NCBI RefSeq assembly: GCF_009363555.1
Contig: NZ_CP045374.1
Coordinates: 62,001 to 126,000, forward strand
From: Sulfitobacter sp. THAF37
Lineage (GTDB): Bacteria; Pseudomonadota; Alphaproteobacteria; Rhodobacterales; Rhodobacteraceae
DNA: 64,000 nucleotides
Direction: 5' to 3'
Every line of letters starts with the position of its first letter. Position 1 is the first letter of the stretch. Of the stretch, positions 45,202 through 54,217 are shown piece by piece. Made by a program: the position numbers and the translations under genes. The notes beneath the pieces were generated by a model that ran no database searches, had not been told where the DNA came from, and saw only the letters and a list, made by a program, of their open reading frames with translations.

Positions 45202-47301
45202 ATGATGAAGGTCTTGGGAAAGATAACCGCGGTGCTGCTGGCGGGGCTGCTATGGTGCGCGGGCATCGCTGCCGCGCAGGATGGTCCCTTGCCGCGCGAC
45301 GTTCTGGAACCCTATATCGTACCGCCCATGAGCCTGGGCGAACGGATCAATGACAAGGGTGTCTGGCAGTTGCTGAATTCAGGGGGCGCCGAGGCGGGCT
45401 ATGTCTTTGAGACCGAGCCGATGGCGCCGCTCCCGGGTTTTTCCGGGGCTTCGATCAACATGCTGGTGGTGCTTGATCTCGATGGCAGGTTTCTTGACGT
45501 CCAGCTGATTTCGCATAACGAACCGATCTTTGTCTCGGGTCTGCCGGAGAAGTTGTTCTATGACTACTTCAAGCAATACCGCGGACATTCTATTTCCGAC
45601 ACGCTGGTCGTGGGGTCGCCCTATGGCGGTGCTGCCGAAGGATCGGCGCTGGTCTATCTCGACGGAGTGACAAAGGGCACGGCATCTGTTCGGATCGCGC
45701 ACGAAAGCATTCTGGCCGCGACACTGCAGGTCGCACGCGAAAAAATGAGCGGTGTTTCCACCGGTCCGCCTGCCTATCCCGACCGCGACTACCGGGAGAC
45801 GCTGAGCTGGGACGATCTGGTGGCCGAGGGCATTGCCACACGCAAGATTGTGAGCAATGCCGAAGTTGACGCAGCCTTTGCGGGCACGTTGTGGGAAGAC
45901 GACGATCCAGAGGCGAAAGAGGCGCCAGAGGCACCTTACCTCGATCTATGGGTGATCGACATCGGCGCGCCCTCGATCGCGCGGGCGGTGCTGAGCGATG
46001 GCGCGTTCGAAGAGTTGCAGAACTTTCTGGAGATTTCCGACACCGACGAACCCGTGCTGCTGATCGAGACGGGCCGACACGGGCTGGTGACCGAAGATTT
46101 CGTGCGCAACACATCACCCGACCTGATCAGCGCCGAACAGGGGGGGTTTCCCATCGCCTTTCGGGACAGCGATATTTATGTCGACCTGAACGACGATCTG
46201 CCCGAAGCCTTGCATGACGGCGCCGCGCTGATCCTGCGGACGGACCGGCGGCTGGGATTCGATCCGACATCGGAATGGACGCTCAAGATAGACGCGCTGC
46301 GCGAACACGGAAGCTTTCAGCCTGAGATAGGCTCGGTCACCCTGACCTCCACCCACCGTGTGCCAGAGCGGTTCTATTCCCGTCCGGAGGTCATCAAGCC
46401 CGCCCCGCCCTGGGTCGAAGCGCTGCGCAATCGCGCGGTTGATCTGGTTGCGCTGACGGTGTTCCTTGCGGGGCTCATTGGGCTACTGCTGTTCGGCATG
46501 AACCGGCTGGCGGGGCATCGGTTCTTCACACCGTTCCGGTTGGGGGTGTTGGCGGTGGTGCTGGGTTTCATCGGCTGGTGGGGGCAGGGACAACTTTCCA
46601 TCGCGACACCCCTTGCCGTGGCACGGACCGCGCTGGACGGCGGCAGTCTTGCCTTCCTGCTTTACGATCCGTTCTCATTGCTGATCTGGGCGGTGACGAT
46701 TGTGGGTTTTGTGCTGTGGGGCAGGGGGCTGTTTTGCGGTTGGCTGTGCCCGTTCGGGGCGATGCAGGAATTTGCCCATCATCTGGGCCGGTTGCTGCGC
46801 CTGCCGGTGATCAAACCGCGGGGCGTCTGGGATGCGCGGCTGAAGCTGTTGAAGTATGGGGTGTTGGCCGGTCTGGTGGTGCTGCTGTTCGGCGCGCCCG
46901 CCGCGCTTGACAAGGCGATCGAGGTGGAACCGTTCAAGACCGCCATAACCACTTATTTCGTGCGCGAATGGTATTACGTGGCCTATGCGGTGGCGTTGCT
47001 GCTGTTCTCAATGGTGCTGTTCAAGGGCTTCTGCCGTTATCTGTGCCCGCTGGGAGCCGTGATGGCGATCGGTGGGCTGATCCGTGGCCGCGACTGGATC
47101 GCGCGCAGGGCAGACTGCGGGTCGCCCTGCCAGTTGTGCCGGGTCAAATGCAACTACGGGGCGATCAAGAAGACCGGGGAAATCCAGTATTCGGAGTGTT
47201 TCCAATGCCTTGATTGCGTGGCTATCCATGATGATCCCGCCCGTTGCGTGCCGCTGGTGCTGGCCGCCAAAGGGCGTGGACGGGAGTTGGCGGCAGAATG
47301 A
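45202..47301 (+). CDS. NosR/NirI-like membrane protein with FMN-binding and Fe-S domains
   Basis: 699 residues. A signal peptide and periplasmic FMN-binding domain (residues to about 200, with DGVTKGTAS resembling the site to which ApbE links FMN), a second periplasmic domain, about five membrane helices (440-625), cysteine motifs GLFCGWLCPFG (C512, C516) and GFCRYLCPLG, and a C-terminal ferredoxin-like part with C639, C643, C646, C650 and C666, C669, C672, C682. NosR serves N2O reductase, but no nos gene is here. With the flavin transferase next door and quinoprotein genes around, it may pass electrons between periplasm, membrane and cytosol. Confidence 0.85.
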   Translation: MMKVLGKITAVLLAGLLWCAGIAAAQDGPLPRDVLEPYIVPPMSLGERINDKGVWQLLNSGGAEAGYVFETEPMAPLPGFSGASINMLVVLDLDGRFLDVQLISHNEPIFVSGLPEKLFYDYFKQYRGHSISDTLVVGSPYGGAAEGSALVYLDGVTKGTASVRIAHESILAATLQVAREKMSGVSTGPPAYPDRDYRETLSWDDLVAEGIATRKIVSNAEVDAAFAGTLWEDDDPEAKEAPEAPYLDLWVIDIGAPSIARAVLSDGAFEELQNFLEISDTDEPVLLIETGRHGLVTEDFVRNTSPDLISAEQGGFPIAFRDSDIYVDLNDDLPEALHDGAALILRTDRRLGFDPTSEWTLKIDALREHGSFQPEIGSVTLTSTHRVPERFYSRPEVIKPAPPWVEALRNRAVDLVALTVFLAGLIGLLLFGMNRLAGHRFFTPFRLGVLAVVLGFIGWWGQGQLSIATPLAVARTALDGGSLAFLLYDPFSLLIWAVTIVGFVLWGRGLFCGWLCPFGAMQEFAHHLGRLLRLPVIKPRGVWDARLKLLKYGVLAGLVVLLFGAPAALDKAIEVEPFKTAITTYFVREWYYVAYAVALLLFSMVLFKGFCRYLCPLGAVMAIGGLIRGRDWIARRADCGSPCQLCRVKCNYGAIKKTGEIQYSECFQCLDCVAIHDDPARCVPLVLAAKGRGRELAAE

Positions 47302-48170
47302 AAATGAACCGCAGGCGTTTTCTGACCATTTCCGCAGCCTTCGCCGCGACACCGGCGCTTGGCCATTCGCATAGTTGGCAGGGCCGGGCATTTGGCGCCG
47401 AGGTGGCGATCACGTTGTTCGGGCCCGATGAGGCTGTGCAAGCGGCGCTGCATCGGACGCAGCGGATCGTGAGGGAGATGGAGCAGCGCTTTTCCCTGTT
47501 CCTGCCCAGCTCAGAACTGGTTCGCCTGAACCGGCAAGGGCATCTGCGGCCTTCGGCACCTTTAAGGAGGCTTTTCGGCCTGGCTGATACGGCGCACCGG
47601 ATGACCGGAGGTCTGTTCGATCCGACGGTGCAACCGGTATGGCGCGCCATGGCCGCGGGCGACGATCCGGAGGGTGCATTCGATCTGGTCGGCTGGGGCC
47701 GGCTTTCATTCGACATGGACAGGATCCGTCTGGCACCGGGACAAGCTCTCACCTTCAACGGGATCGCGCAAGGCTTCGCAACAGATGCCGTGGCGGATGC
47801 ACTGGCACGTGCAGGATTCCAGAACGCCCTGGTCAACATCGGTGAATATCGCGCCACCGGCGGCGACTGGCGCCTGGGCGTGGAAGACCCGCAGTATGGC
47901 TTGCTGGCGACGCGCAGGCTGAACCGGGGTGCCATTGCAACCTCAAGCCCGCTGGCAACCCCCCTTGGGGGCGGCGGTCACATCGTGCACCCCACACGAC
48001 AGCCGCGCTGGTCTACCGTTTCCGTGGAGGCGGACAGCGCCGCAATGGCCGACGCATTGTCCACCGCGTTGGTGCTGGCGGATATGCCCCTGATCCGGCA
48101 GGTTCGTCAGGCGGCGGGTGTGCGGCGCGTCACGCTCGTCGACTGGCAAGGCGATCTGACCTCTCTCTGA
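47298..48170 (+). CDS. apbE: FAD:protein FMN transferase (ApbE family)
   Basis: 290 residues with a Tat-like signal (NRRRFLTISAAFAATPALG), so it probably acts in the periplasm. ApbE features such as VEREMEQRFSLFLPSSELVRLN (partly MEQRFSLFLPSSELVRLN), GLFDPTVQPVW, NGIAQGFATDAVAD and NIGEYRATGG are clear. The start overlaps the NosR-like gene stop (ATGA). It would covalently attach FMN to that protein. Confidence 0.93.
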   Translation: MKMNRRRFLTISAAFAATPALGHSHSWQGRAFGAEVAITLFGPDEAVQAALHRTQRIVREMEQRFSLFLPSSELVRLNRQGHLRPSAPLRRLFGLADTAHRMTGGLFDPTVQPVWRAMAAGDDPEGAFDLVGWGRLSFDMDRIRLAPGQALTFNGIAQGFATDAVADALARAGFQNALVNIGEYRATGGDWRLGVEDPQYGLLATRRLNRGAIATSSPLATPLGGGGHIVHPTRQPRWSTVSVEADSAAMADALSTALVLADMPLIRQVRQAAGVRRVTLVDWQGDLTSL

Positions 48171-48183
48171 CCGGGCGTTGCCC

Positions 48184-48214
48184 AAAAAAATGGGGCGGAG
48201 ATCATTCCGCCCCA
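48184..48214 (-). terminator. Terminator for the MoxJ-like gene
   Basis: A 9-bp perfect stem (48191-48199 with 48206-48214) with seven T residues on the minus strand (48184-48190). It ends transcription of the minus-strand pair cytochrome c550 - MoxJ-like, and faces the end of apbE. The span to 48333 is otherwise empty. Confidence 0.85.
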
Positions 48215-48333
48215 ATCCAGTTGCCGGGAGAGTCTCTCGTTTGGTGCAATGACCGTGTGGCCGGTCATCGCCTTTTCAGATGAGCGCGATAATCGACCGA
48301 GACATGCGGGTCCGGTATGTCAGACCGAGGTCA

Positions 48334-49236
48334 TCATCGTTCGGGTGCGCTGTGGCTGAGGCCATAGCTGGCGTAAATCGCGGCGATGCGTCCGTCCTGA
48401 AGCGCGGCGAAAATCGCGTCGTCCACGGCGTAGGACAATGGCCGGTAGCGGAAGTTGACGGCCACGCCCAGTGTCCAGCGGCTGACTGCAAAACCGGCCA
48501 GTGGTGGCTGATGAACGGCGGTTGTGTCGGTCAGGCCATACTCAAGCTCTGCCAGCGGCCCCATCACGGCCTTGACGTCGCCCGCGTCCAGTGCCCCCAT
48601 CGCGGCGCCTGTGGACGGGTAGCGGCGGATGTTCGCGCGCAGCTGACCGCCAACAAAGCCCGAGAGGTAGAAGTCAGAGATCGAGTCGTTCTCGACCCCG
48701 ACGAGGTCGAACCGGAAATAGGCGGGGACTGGCTTGTCTTCGGGATAGTCTGCTTTTGAATAGGCAATCGCGATGCTTTCGCCCGCGTATTGGCCGGTAA
48801 ACACGACCTGTTCGACCCGGCACTTGAAGGCGCTGTCGTAGGGCACGCGCATCATCACATTGGAGATGCGACCGCCGATCAGCGCGCCTTTCCAGATATT
48901 GTTGCGCAGGTCGGCGTCCAGGTTTTCGCCCGCGGCGACAAAGTTGAACCGTGCCTCGACACCCAGGTCCTCGGCGATCAGGCGCGCGATGTCGACATCG
49001 ACGCCACGCGGCGTGCTGCCGTCCTGCCAGGAATAGGGCGGATAATCCTCGTAGACGGCAAAGAGCATATGGCCCTGCTCGACGATCTGGTCGAGTTCCT
49101 GGCCGACGATGTCGCGTCCGACATTCTGCGGCTTGGCTTGCGGGACGTAATCCGCACAGGGGTCAGCCGCCTGGGCCTGCCCCGTCAGGAGCAGGCTCAG
49201 AACCAGCGAAAGGGTCGGAAGAATGCGTTTGGCCAT
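48334..49236 (-). CDS. Quinoprotein-associated substrate-binding protein (MoxJ/XoxJ-like)
   Basis: 300 residues with a signal peptide (RILPTLSLVLSLLLTGQAQA) and a type 2 periplasmic fold. LFAVYEDYPPYSWQDGSTPRGVDVDIARLIAEDLGV is the family hallmark (part: DYPPYSWQDGSTPRGVDVDI). MoxJ/XoxJ proteins go with PQQ dehydrogenases and help activate them. The ATG at 49236 is 4 bases from the stop of the cytochrome gene, making a two-gene operon. Confidence 0.87.
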   Translation of the reverse strand: MAKRILPTLSLVLSLLLTGQAQAADPCADYVPQAKPQNVGRDIVGQELDQIVEQGHMLFAVYEDYPPYSWQDGSTPRGVDVDIARLIAEDLGVEARFNFVAAGENLDADLRNNIWKGALIGGRISNVMMRVPYDSAFKCRVEQVVFTGQYAGESIAIAYSKADYPEDKPVPAYFRFDLVGVENDSISDFYLSGFVGGQLRANIRRYPSTGAAMGALDAGDVKAVMGPLAELEYGLTDTTAVHQPPLAGFAVSRWTLGVAVNFRYRPLSYAVDDAIFAALQDGRIAAIYASYGLSHSAPER

Positions 49237-49240
49237 GAAC

Positions 49241-49939
49241 CTAGTGTGCAGCGGACAGACCAATCGTCAATGCCTCTTCAGCCGCCTTGTAGCCTTCGGG
49301 TGTGCCATCAATCAGGTAAGCCGCGCGGTAGGCGACACTGTCGGCTACCGGTGCGCCGGACCCGGTTTCCACCTCGGCTGCAATCTCGCTCAGCCGGGCG
49401 ACAAGGGCATCCTGGTCGGCACCGGACGCGTCGGTGGCATATCCGGCAATCTGATCCCGCAGGCCCTTGAGTTCGTCCGTGTAGTCATCGAGCGCGCCTT
49501 CATCAGGCCGGGCTTCGACATAGGTCCGGATCGCCCAGGCAGCTTCCTGGCCCAGCAGCTCGCCAAAGGCGGGCATCTTGGTGATGCCGTTCTGGGTGTA
49601 TCCATCGCGGAAACGCTCGGCATACCATTCGTCGCCGTATTCTTCTGCCTCAAGGTACCGCAGGTCGGGTGCCAGCCCGCCCGAAACCGCTTCGAGACCG
49701 TGGCAGCGTGCGCAGTTCTGGTTGTATCCCGATGCGCCAATCTCGATCGCGCGCAGCCAGACATCTTCACCGACCTTGTCCGCGCGATAGGGGTTTTCGG
49801 TCAGCCAGTCCTCGCCCACCTCAGGCAGACCGGTTGTGTCCACGGCTTGTGGCGCCACGTCACCATGTGCCAGAACCAGAGTGGCGGCAGCGGCCAGAGC
49901 CGTGCCCAGAGCAAGTGATCTTCCAAATGTACCCGTCAT
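49241..49939 (-). CDS. Cytochrome c550 for quinoprotein alcohol dehydrogenase (PedF/ExaB-like)
   Basis: 232 residues with signal peptide (ALGTALAAAATLVLA), haem motif C76-A-R-C-H80 and a likely Met ligand in GITKMPAFGE. The WLTENPYRA segment and length fit the ExaB/PedF group that takes electrons directly from the PQQ enzyme. It is divergent from the alcohol-associated ABC operon. Confidence 0.86.
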   Translation of the reverse strand: MTGTFGRSLALGTALAAAATLVLAHGDVAPQAVDTTGLPEVGEDWLTENPYRADKVGEDVWLRAIEIGASGYNQNCARCHGLEAVSGGLAPDLRYLEAEEYGDEWYAERFRDGYTQNGITKMPAFGELLGQEAAWAIRTYVEARPDEGALDDYTDELKGLRDQIAGYATDASGADQDALVARLSEIAAEVETGSGAPVADSVAYRAAYLIDGTPEGYKAAEEALTIGLSAAH

Positions 49940-50011
49940 ATCGCGATTCCCTGTGCCATATTTGTTGCCACCTTCCTAAGGTACAGGAGGGGCAGGGCGA
50001 TATTGGACTTT

Positions 50012-50040
50012 GGTTGTGTCTCGATCAAAACGAGACCAAC
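50012..50040. promoter_or_regulatory. Inverted repeat in the divergent cytochrome/ABC spacer
   Basis: GTCTCG (50018-50023) and CGAGAC (50031-50036) form 6-bp perfect arms over 7 bases, and GTTG/CAAC extends them with one extra base. The repeat lies between two divergent operons (49939 and 50081) and may be an operator. No T-run follows. Confidence 0.4.
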
Positions 50041-50080
50041 GTCCTAGAGACAAGTCCCACGGTCTGACTATTCTGGCTTC

Positions 50081-51259
50081 ATGATACGATCAAACCTCTT
50101 TCGTCGATTAGTTTTGATGGCGATAGCAACGCTAACTCCGGCTCTCCTTTGCGCAGAGACGAGCCTGACGGTTGGCTATCTGACGATCGCCCAGCCAAGG
50201 CCGCCAACTCTGTCGAATCTCGATCCGGTTCCCGAGGACAGCGGCCTTGCAGGCGCACGCACCGGGTTGGAGGACAACCGGACCACCGGCAAGTTTCTGG
50301 GCCAGACCTATGAGCTGATCACCGCTGCCGTGGCCGAGGGAGAGGACCCTTTGCCGGTCGCGCGCGAGATGTTGGGGGTTACGCCCTATCTGGTGATAGA
50401 TGCCAGCGCCGCGGAAATGCTGGGCATTGCCGATCTGCCCGAAGCGCGCGGGGCGCTGCTGTTCAATGTATCTGCCGGTGATCCCGATCTTCGCAGTGGC
50501 GATTGCCGCGCCAATGTGCTTCATACCGGTGCCTCGGACGCGATGCGCACCGATGCGCTGGCGCAGCTCTTGGTTCAGAAACGCTGGACGGATCTGGTGA
50601 TGATCGTCGGCACCCATGCCGCCGACCAGAGCTATGCCGAGGCGATGCGGCGGTCCCTGACCAAGTTCGGGCTTCGTCTGAAAGGCGAAAAGTCGTGGGT
50701 CTTTGACGCCGACATGCGGCGCAACGCGGCACAGGAGGTGCCGCTGTTTACCCAGGACTTTGGCGATTACGATGCGCTGATCCTGGCCGACGAAGTCCAT
50801 GATTTCGGGCGTTATGTTCTATACAACACCTGGGCGGCGCGTCCCGTTGTGGGATCCGAAGGACTGAGTGCGGTCTCCTGGTCGCCGGTGATCGAACAAT
50901 GGGGCGCCGCCCAGTTGCAGTCGCGATTCACCGAACGGAACGGGCGCGAGATGAACGCGCAGGACTACGCCGCATGGGCCGCCCTGCGCACGCTGGGCGA
51001 GGCGGTTACCCGTACCAACGCCAGCGATGTCGACACCCTGCGCGGCTATATCCTGTCTGATGAATTTGAACTGGCGGGCTTCAAGGGGCGTCCCCTGACC
51101 TATCGCGACTGGAACGGTCAACTGCGCCAGCCCATCGCCGTGGCGCATCCGCGTGCGCTGGTCGCGCAGGCCCCGCTTGAGGGGTTTCTGCATCGGGTCA
51201 ATGAAATGGACAGTCTGGGTCTCGACCGCCCGGAAAGCACATGCGAGGTTTTCGAATGA
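50081..51259 (+). CDS. ABC-type binding protein of the PQQ alcohol dehydrogenase system
   Basis: 392 residues with a signal sequence (LVLMAIATLTPALLCA) and a type 1 periplasmic fold (Peripla_BP_6 branch). EDNRTTGKFLGQTYELITAAVAEGEDP matches the subfamily that accompanies quinoprotein alcohol dehydrogenases (part: NRTTGKFLGQTYELI). It is followed in one operon by the beta-propeller, the small secreted protein, ATPase and permease. Start ATG 50081; the next gene overlaps by ATGA. Confidence 0.86.
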   Translation: MIRSNLFRRLVLMAIATLTPALLCAETSLTVGYLTIAQPRPPTLSNLDPVPEDSGLAGARTGLEDNRTTGKFLGQTYELITAAVAEGEDPLPVAREMLGVTPYLVIDASAAEMLGIADLPEARGALLFNVSAGDPDLRSGDCRANVLHTGASDAMRTDALAQLLVQKRWTDLVMIVGTHAADQSYAEAMRRSLTKFGLRLKGEKSWVFDADMRRNAAQEVPLFTQDFGDYDALILADEVHDFGRYVLYNTWAARPVVGSEGLSAVSWSPVIEQWGAAQLQSRFTERNGREMNAQDYAAWAALRTLGEAVTRTNASDVDTLRGYILSDEFELAGFKGRPLTYRDWNGQLRQPIAVAHPRALVAQAPLEGFLHRVNEMDSLGLDRPESTCEVFE

Positions 51260-52215
51260 TCAGAATTGCCGTTGCACTTGCCCTCATGGCCCCTGCCGCC
51301 CATGCTGGTGAAATCTGGGTCACCAATGAAAAGGACGACACGATCTCTGTGATTTCGACCGAGACGCTGGAGGTCGTCCAGACCTACGAAACCGGAGAAA
51401 GACCGCGCGGGATCATCTTTTCCAAGGATTATAGCCGGGTCTATATCTGCGCATCCGACAGCAATGCGGTACAGGTGATGGACCCGGAGACTGGCGAAAT
51501 CCTAAACGATCTGCCGTCGGGCGACGACCCGGAGCAGTTCGTGCTGCATCCCAATGATCGCCACCTCTATATTGCCAACGAGGATGACGCGATAACCACG
51601 GTGGTCGATACCGAGACCCGCAAGGTGATCGCGCAGATCGACGTGGGCGTGGAGCCCGAGGGCATGGCGGTGTCGCCTGACGGCAAGATCGCCATAACCA
51701 CATCAGAGACCACCAACATGGCGCACTGGATCGACACGGAGACGCAAAAGCTTTTTGCCAATACGCTGGTCGACAGCCGCCCGCGCCATGCGGAGTTCGT
51801 CAAGGACGGAACCGAAATGTGGGTCAGCTCCGAAATCGGGGGGACAATCACGGTATTCGACGTGGCGGATCAGTCCGAGAAGGCCAAGATCGAATTCGCC
51901 GTTCAGGGCGTCCATCCTGACCGCGTTCAACCCGTAGGCTTCGAGTTTACCGCGGGTGACACGCACGCTTTTGTCGCGCTTGGGCCGTCGAACCATGTCG
52001 CGGTGGTCAATGCCGAAACCTATGAGGTCGAGGAGTACATTCTCGTGGGCCGCCGGGTCTGGCACATGGACTTCAACGCGGATCGGTCGCAGCTGTTCAC
52101 CACCAACGGTGTGTCGGGCGACGTGACGGTGATCGACGTGGCCTCTCGTGAGGCGATCAAATCCATCAAGGTAGGGCGTTTCCCTTGGGGTGCTGCCTTC
52201 CGCCCGACCAACTGA
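51256..52215 (+). CDS. Secreted YVTN beta-propeller protein of the PQQ system
   Basis: 319 residues with a short signal peptide (IAVALALMAPAAHA). About seven beta-propeller repeats, such as DTISVISTETLEVVQTYETG, SNAVQVMDPETGEIL and GDVTVIDVASREAIKSIKVG, make up the chain. Members occur next to quinoprotein dehydrogenases but have unknown function. The ATG at 51256 overlaps the preceding stop (ATGA); an in-frame ATG at 51241 lies in the upstream gene. Confidence 0.88.
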   Translation: MIRIAVALALMAPAAHAGEIWVTNEKDDTISVISTETLEVVQTYETGERPRGIIFSKDYSRVYICASDSNAVQVMDPETGEILNDLPSGDDPEQFVLHPNDRHLYIANEDDAITTVVDTETRKVIAQIDVGVEPEGMAVSPDGKIAITTSETTNMAHWIDTETQKLFANTLVDSRPRHAEFVKDGTEMWVSSEIGGTITVFDVADQSEKAKIEFAVQGVHPDRVQPVGFEFTAGDTHAFVALGPSNHVAVVNAETYEVEEYILVGRRVWHMDFNADRSQLFTTNGVSGDVTVIDVASREAIKSIKVGRFPWGAAFRPTN

Positions 52216-52232
52216 TTTGAAAGGATATCGAG

Positions 52233-52682
52233 ATGCGCTTTGCGACTTTGGCTACCATTCTGGCTCTGGCTTTTCCCACCACCATTCTGGCTGATGACGA
52301 CGACGCACCGAGCTTTGGTGCGGCGGGGCTGTTGTCGGGCAGCAACAAGGAGGACTTGCCGCCCATCATCCTGTCGGCGGGCGAACCCATTGCGTCAGAG
52401 GGGGCGTGGGAGCTGAAATCCGGCACATATTATGAATTCGAAATTCAGGGCGACGGCAGTCAGGAACTGGCGCTTGTCGGGCCGGAGTTCTTTCGCGCGA
52501 TCTGGATCGACGAGATTGTGGTGGAAGGGCTGGAGATCCGCCCGCTTGGCCTCGACAGTATCGAATTCGACGAGGCGGGCGAGATGGAAATCGGCTTTGT
52601 CGCGATCAAGCCCGGGTCTTATCACATCAAGATTCCCGGCACGACAGGTGAGACTCAACGCCTGGAAATCACCATCAAGTGA
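52233..52682 (+). CDS. Small secreted protein of the PQQ ABC operon
   Basis: 149 residues with signal peptide (ATLATILALAFPTTILA), then an acidic beta-rich domain that looks cupredoxin-like in length (EGAWELKSGTYYEFEI, MEIGFVAIKPGSYHIKIPG) but shows no Cys and no clear copper ligands. AAAGG precedes the ATG. It is coupled by GTGA to the ATPase. I do not recognise a named family; a structural role beside the binding protein is possible. Confidence 0.75.
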   Translation: MRFATLATILALAFPTTILADDDDAPSFGAAGLLSGSNKEDLPPIILSAGEPIASEGAWELKSGTYYEFEIQGDGSQELALVGPEFFRAIWIDEIVVEGLEIRPLGLDSIEFDEAGEMEIGFVAIKPGSYHIKIPGTTGETQRLEITIK

Positions 52683-53395
52683 CCGGGCTGCGCGCTTGCG
52701 ATCTCAATTATTCCTATGGCGCAAAACAGGCGCTGGAGGACGTGTCGTTCGAGGTTGGGGCGGGTCGGTTCTGTGCGTTGCTCGGACCTAACGGTGCGGG
52801 CAAGTCCACGTTGTTCGGTTTGTTGACGCGGCTCCTTGTGGCACCCGGTGGGAAAATCGAAATTGCCGGTCATGATCTCGCCCGCGCACGGCGTGCCGCA
52901 TTGGCCGACCTTGGGATCGTGTTTCAGCAAAGCACGCTGGACCTTGATCTGACAGTCCGCCAGAACCTGAGTTATTTCGCAGCTCTGCAGGGCTTGTCCG
53001 GGCGTGCCGTCGGCGCCCGCATTGACGTGGCACTCGACCAGCTGGAGATGCGGGATCGCGCAGGCGAAAAGGCGCGCGCGCTGAACGGCGGGCACCGGCG
53101 GCGCACCGAATTGGCGCGGGCTTTGTTGCATGATCCTGCGGTCCTGTTGCTGGACGAGCCCACCGTGGGCCTTGATGCTGCGGCGCGGGCGTCGATTACA
53201 GCGCATGCGCATCGGCTGGCCGAGGGCGGCAAGACCATTCTCTGGGCCACGCATCTGACGGACGAGGTGCAGCCAATGGACGATCTGATCATTCTGCACC
53301 GTGCCCGTGTCCTGAGCCGGGGCACGGCCCGTGACGTTGCGGGTGACATGACGTTGCACGAGCGGTTCCTGACGCTGACAGGGGCGGCGGCTTGA
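52679..53395 (+). CDS. ABC transporter ATPase of the PQQ alcohol dehydrogenase system
   Basis: 238 residues. Walker A GPNGAGKSTLFG (near 38), Q-loop VFQQSTLD, an altered signature ALNGGHRRRTELARAL (LNGGH instead of LSGGQ) and LLLDEPTVGLD. The GTG start at 52679 overlaps the previous stop. It pairs with the ABC-2 permease downstream, so export or membrane-linked transport is likely. Confidence 0.9.
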   Translation: MTGLRACDLNYSYGAKQALEDVSFEVGAGRFCALLGPNGAGKSTLFGLLTRLLVAPGGKIEIAGHDLARARRAALADLGIVFQQSTLDLDLTVRQNLSYFAALQGLSGRAVGARIDVALDQLEMRDRAGEKARALNGGHRRRTELARALLHDPAVLLLDEPTVGLDAAARASITAHAHRLAEGGKTILWATHLTDEVQPMDDLIILHRARVLSRGTARDVAGDMTLHERFLTLTGAAA

Positions 53396-54183
53396 CGGCC
53401 TATCTGACATCGCTCCGCGCCATCGTGTTGCGCGAGGCGCTGCGGTTCATCCACCAGCGCGAGCGGTTCATCGCCGCCCTTGTGCGCCCGCTGGTCTGGC
53501 TGCTGGTCTTTGCCGCCGGGTTCCGTGCCGCTCTCGGCCTCAGCATCATCCCGCCCTATCAGACCTACATTACCTACGAGACGTATATCGTGCCGGGTCT
53601 GTGCGGGATGATCCTGCTCTTCAACGGCATGCAATCGTCGCTGTCGCTGGTCTATGACCGCGAGATGGGGTCGATGAAGCTGTTGCTGACGTCGCCTCTG
53701 CCGCGGGGCTGGCTGCTGTTCTGCAAACTGGTGGGGTCTACCATGATCTCGATCCTTCAGGTCTATGCCTTTCTCGCCGTCGCGGCGGTTTTCGGAATCA
53801 CCATGCCGGGCTGGGGCTATGTGGCCGTGCTGCCCGCGTTGCTGGTGGCCGGGCTGATGCTTGGGGCGCTGGGGTTGGTGCTGTCGAGCCTTATCAAGCA
53901 ACTGGAGAATTTTGCAGGGGTTATGAATTTTGTCATCTTCCCGATGTTCTTTCTTTCGTCCGCGCTTTACCCGCTGTGGAAGATGGCGGAAAGCTCGGAG
54001 CTGCTGCATGACATCTGTGCGGTGAATCCCTTTACCCATGCGGTCGAACTGATCCGTTTCGCGCTGTATCTACAGTTCAATGGCGCGGCTCTGGGGTGGA
54101 CCTGTCTTGCCGCGCTTGTCTTCACCGGGGCGGCGCTGCTGGGTTATGACCCGGCGCGCACGCGTATAGGACGAAAGACCTGA
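53392..54183 (+). CDS. ABC-2 type permease of the PQQ alcohol dehydrogenase system
   Basis: 263 residues with six hydrophobic segments and the ABC2 membrane pattern. FIAALVRPLVWLLVFAAGFRAALG and the DREMGSMKLLLTSPLPRGWLL segment are typical (part: REMGSMKLLLTSPLPRGWL). It probably starts at TTG 53392, overlapping the ATPase stop (TTGA). The ABC-2 fold means the system exports, or assists assembly, rather than importing through the upstream binding protein in a classical way. Confidence 0.87.
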   Translation: MTAYLTSLRAIVLREALRFIHQRERFIAALVRPLVWLLVFAAGFRAALGLSIIPPYQTYITYETYIVPGLCGMILLFNGMQSSLSLVYDREMGSMKLLLTSPLPRGWLLFCKLVGSTMISILQVYAFLAVAAVFGITMPGWGYVAVLPALLVAGLMLGALGLVLSSLIKQLENFAGVMNFVIFPMFFLSSALYPLWKMAESSELLHDICAVNPFTHAVELIRFALYLQFNGAALGWTCLAALVFTGAALLGYDPARTRIGRKT

Positions 54184-54217
54184 TCGCCATGCGCTCCCGA
54201 ACATGCTAGGATATGGC

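Noticed and set aside
45202..47301. Denitrification (nos) cluster
   Set aside because: No nosZ, nosDFY or nosL is present; ApbE and the NosR-like protein lie in a quinoprotein setting.
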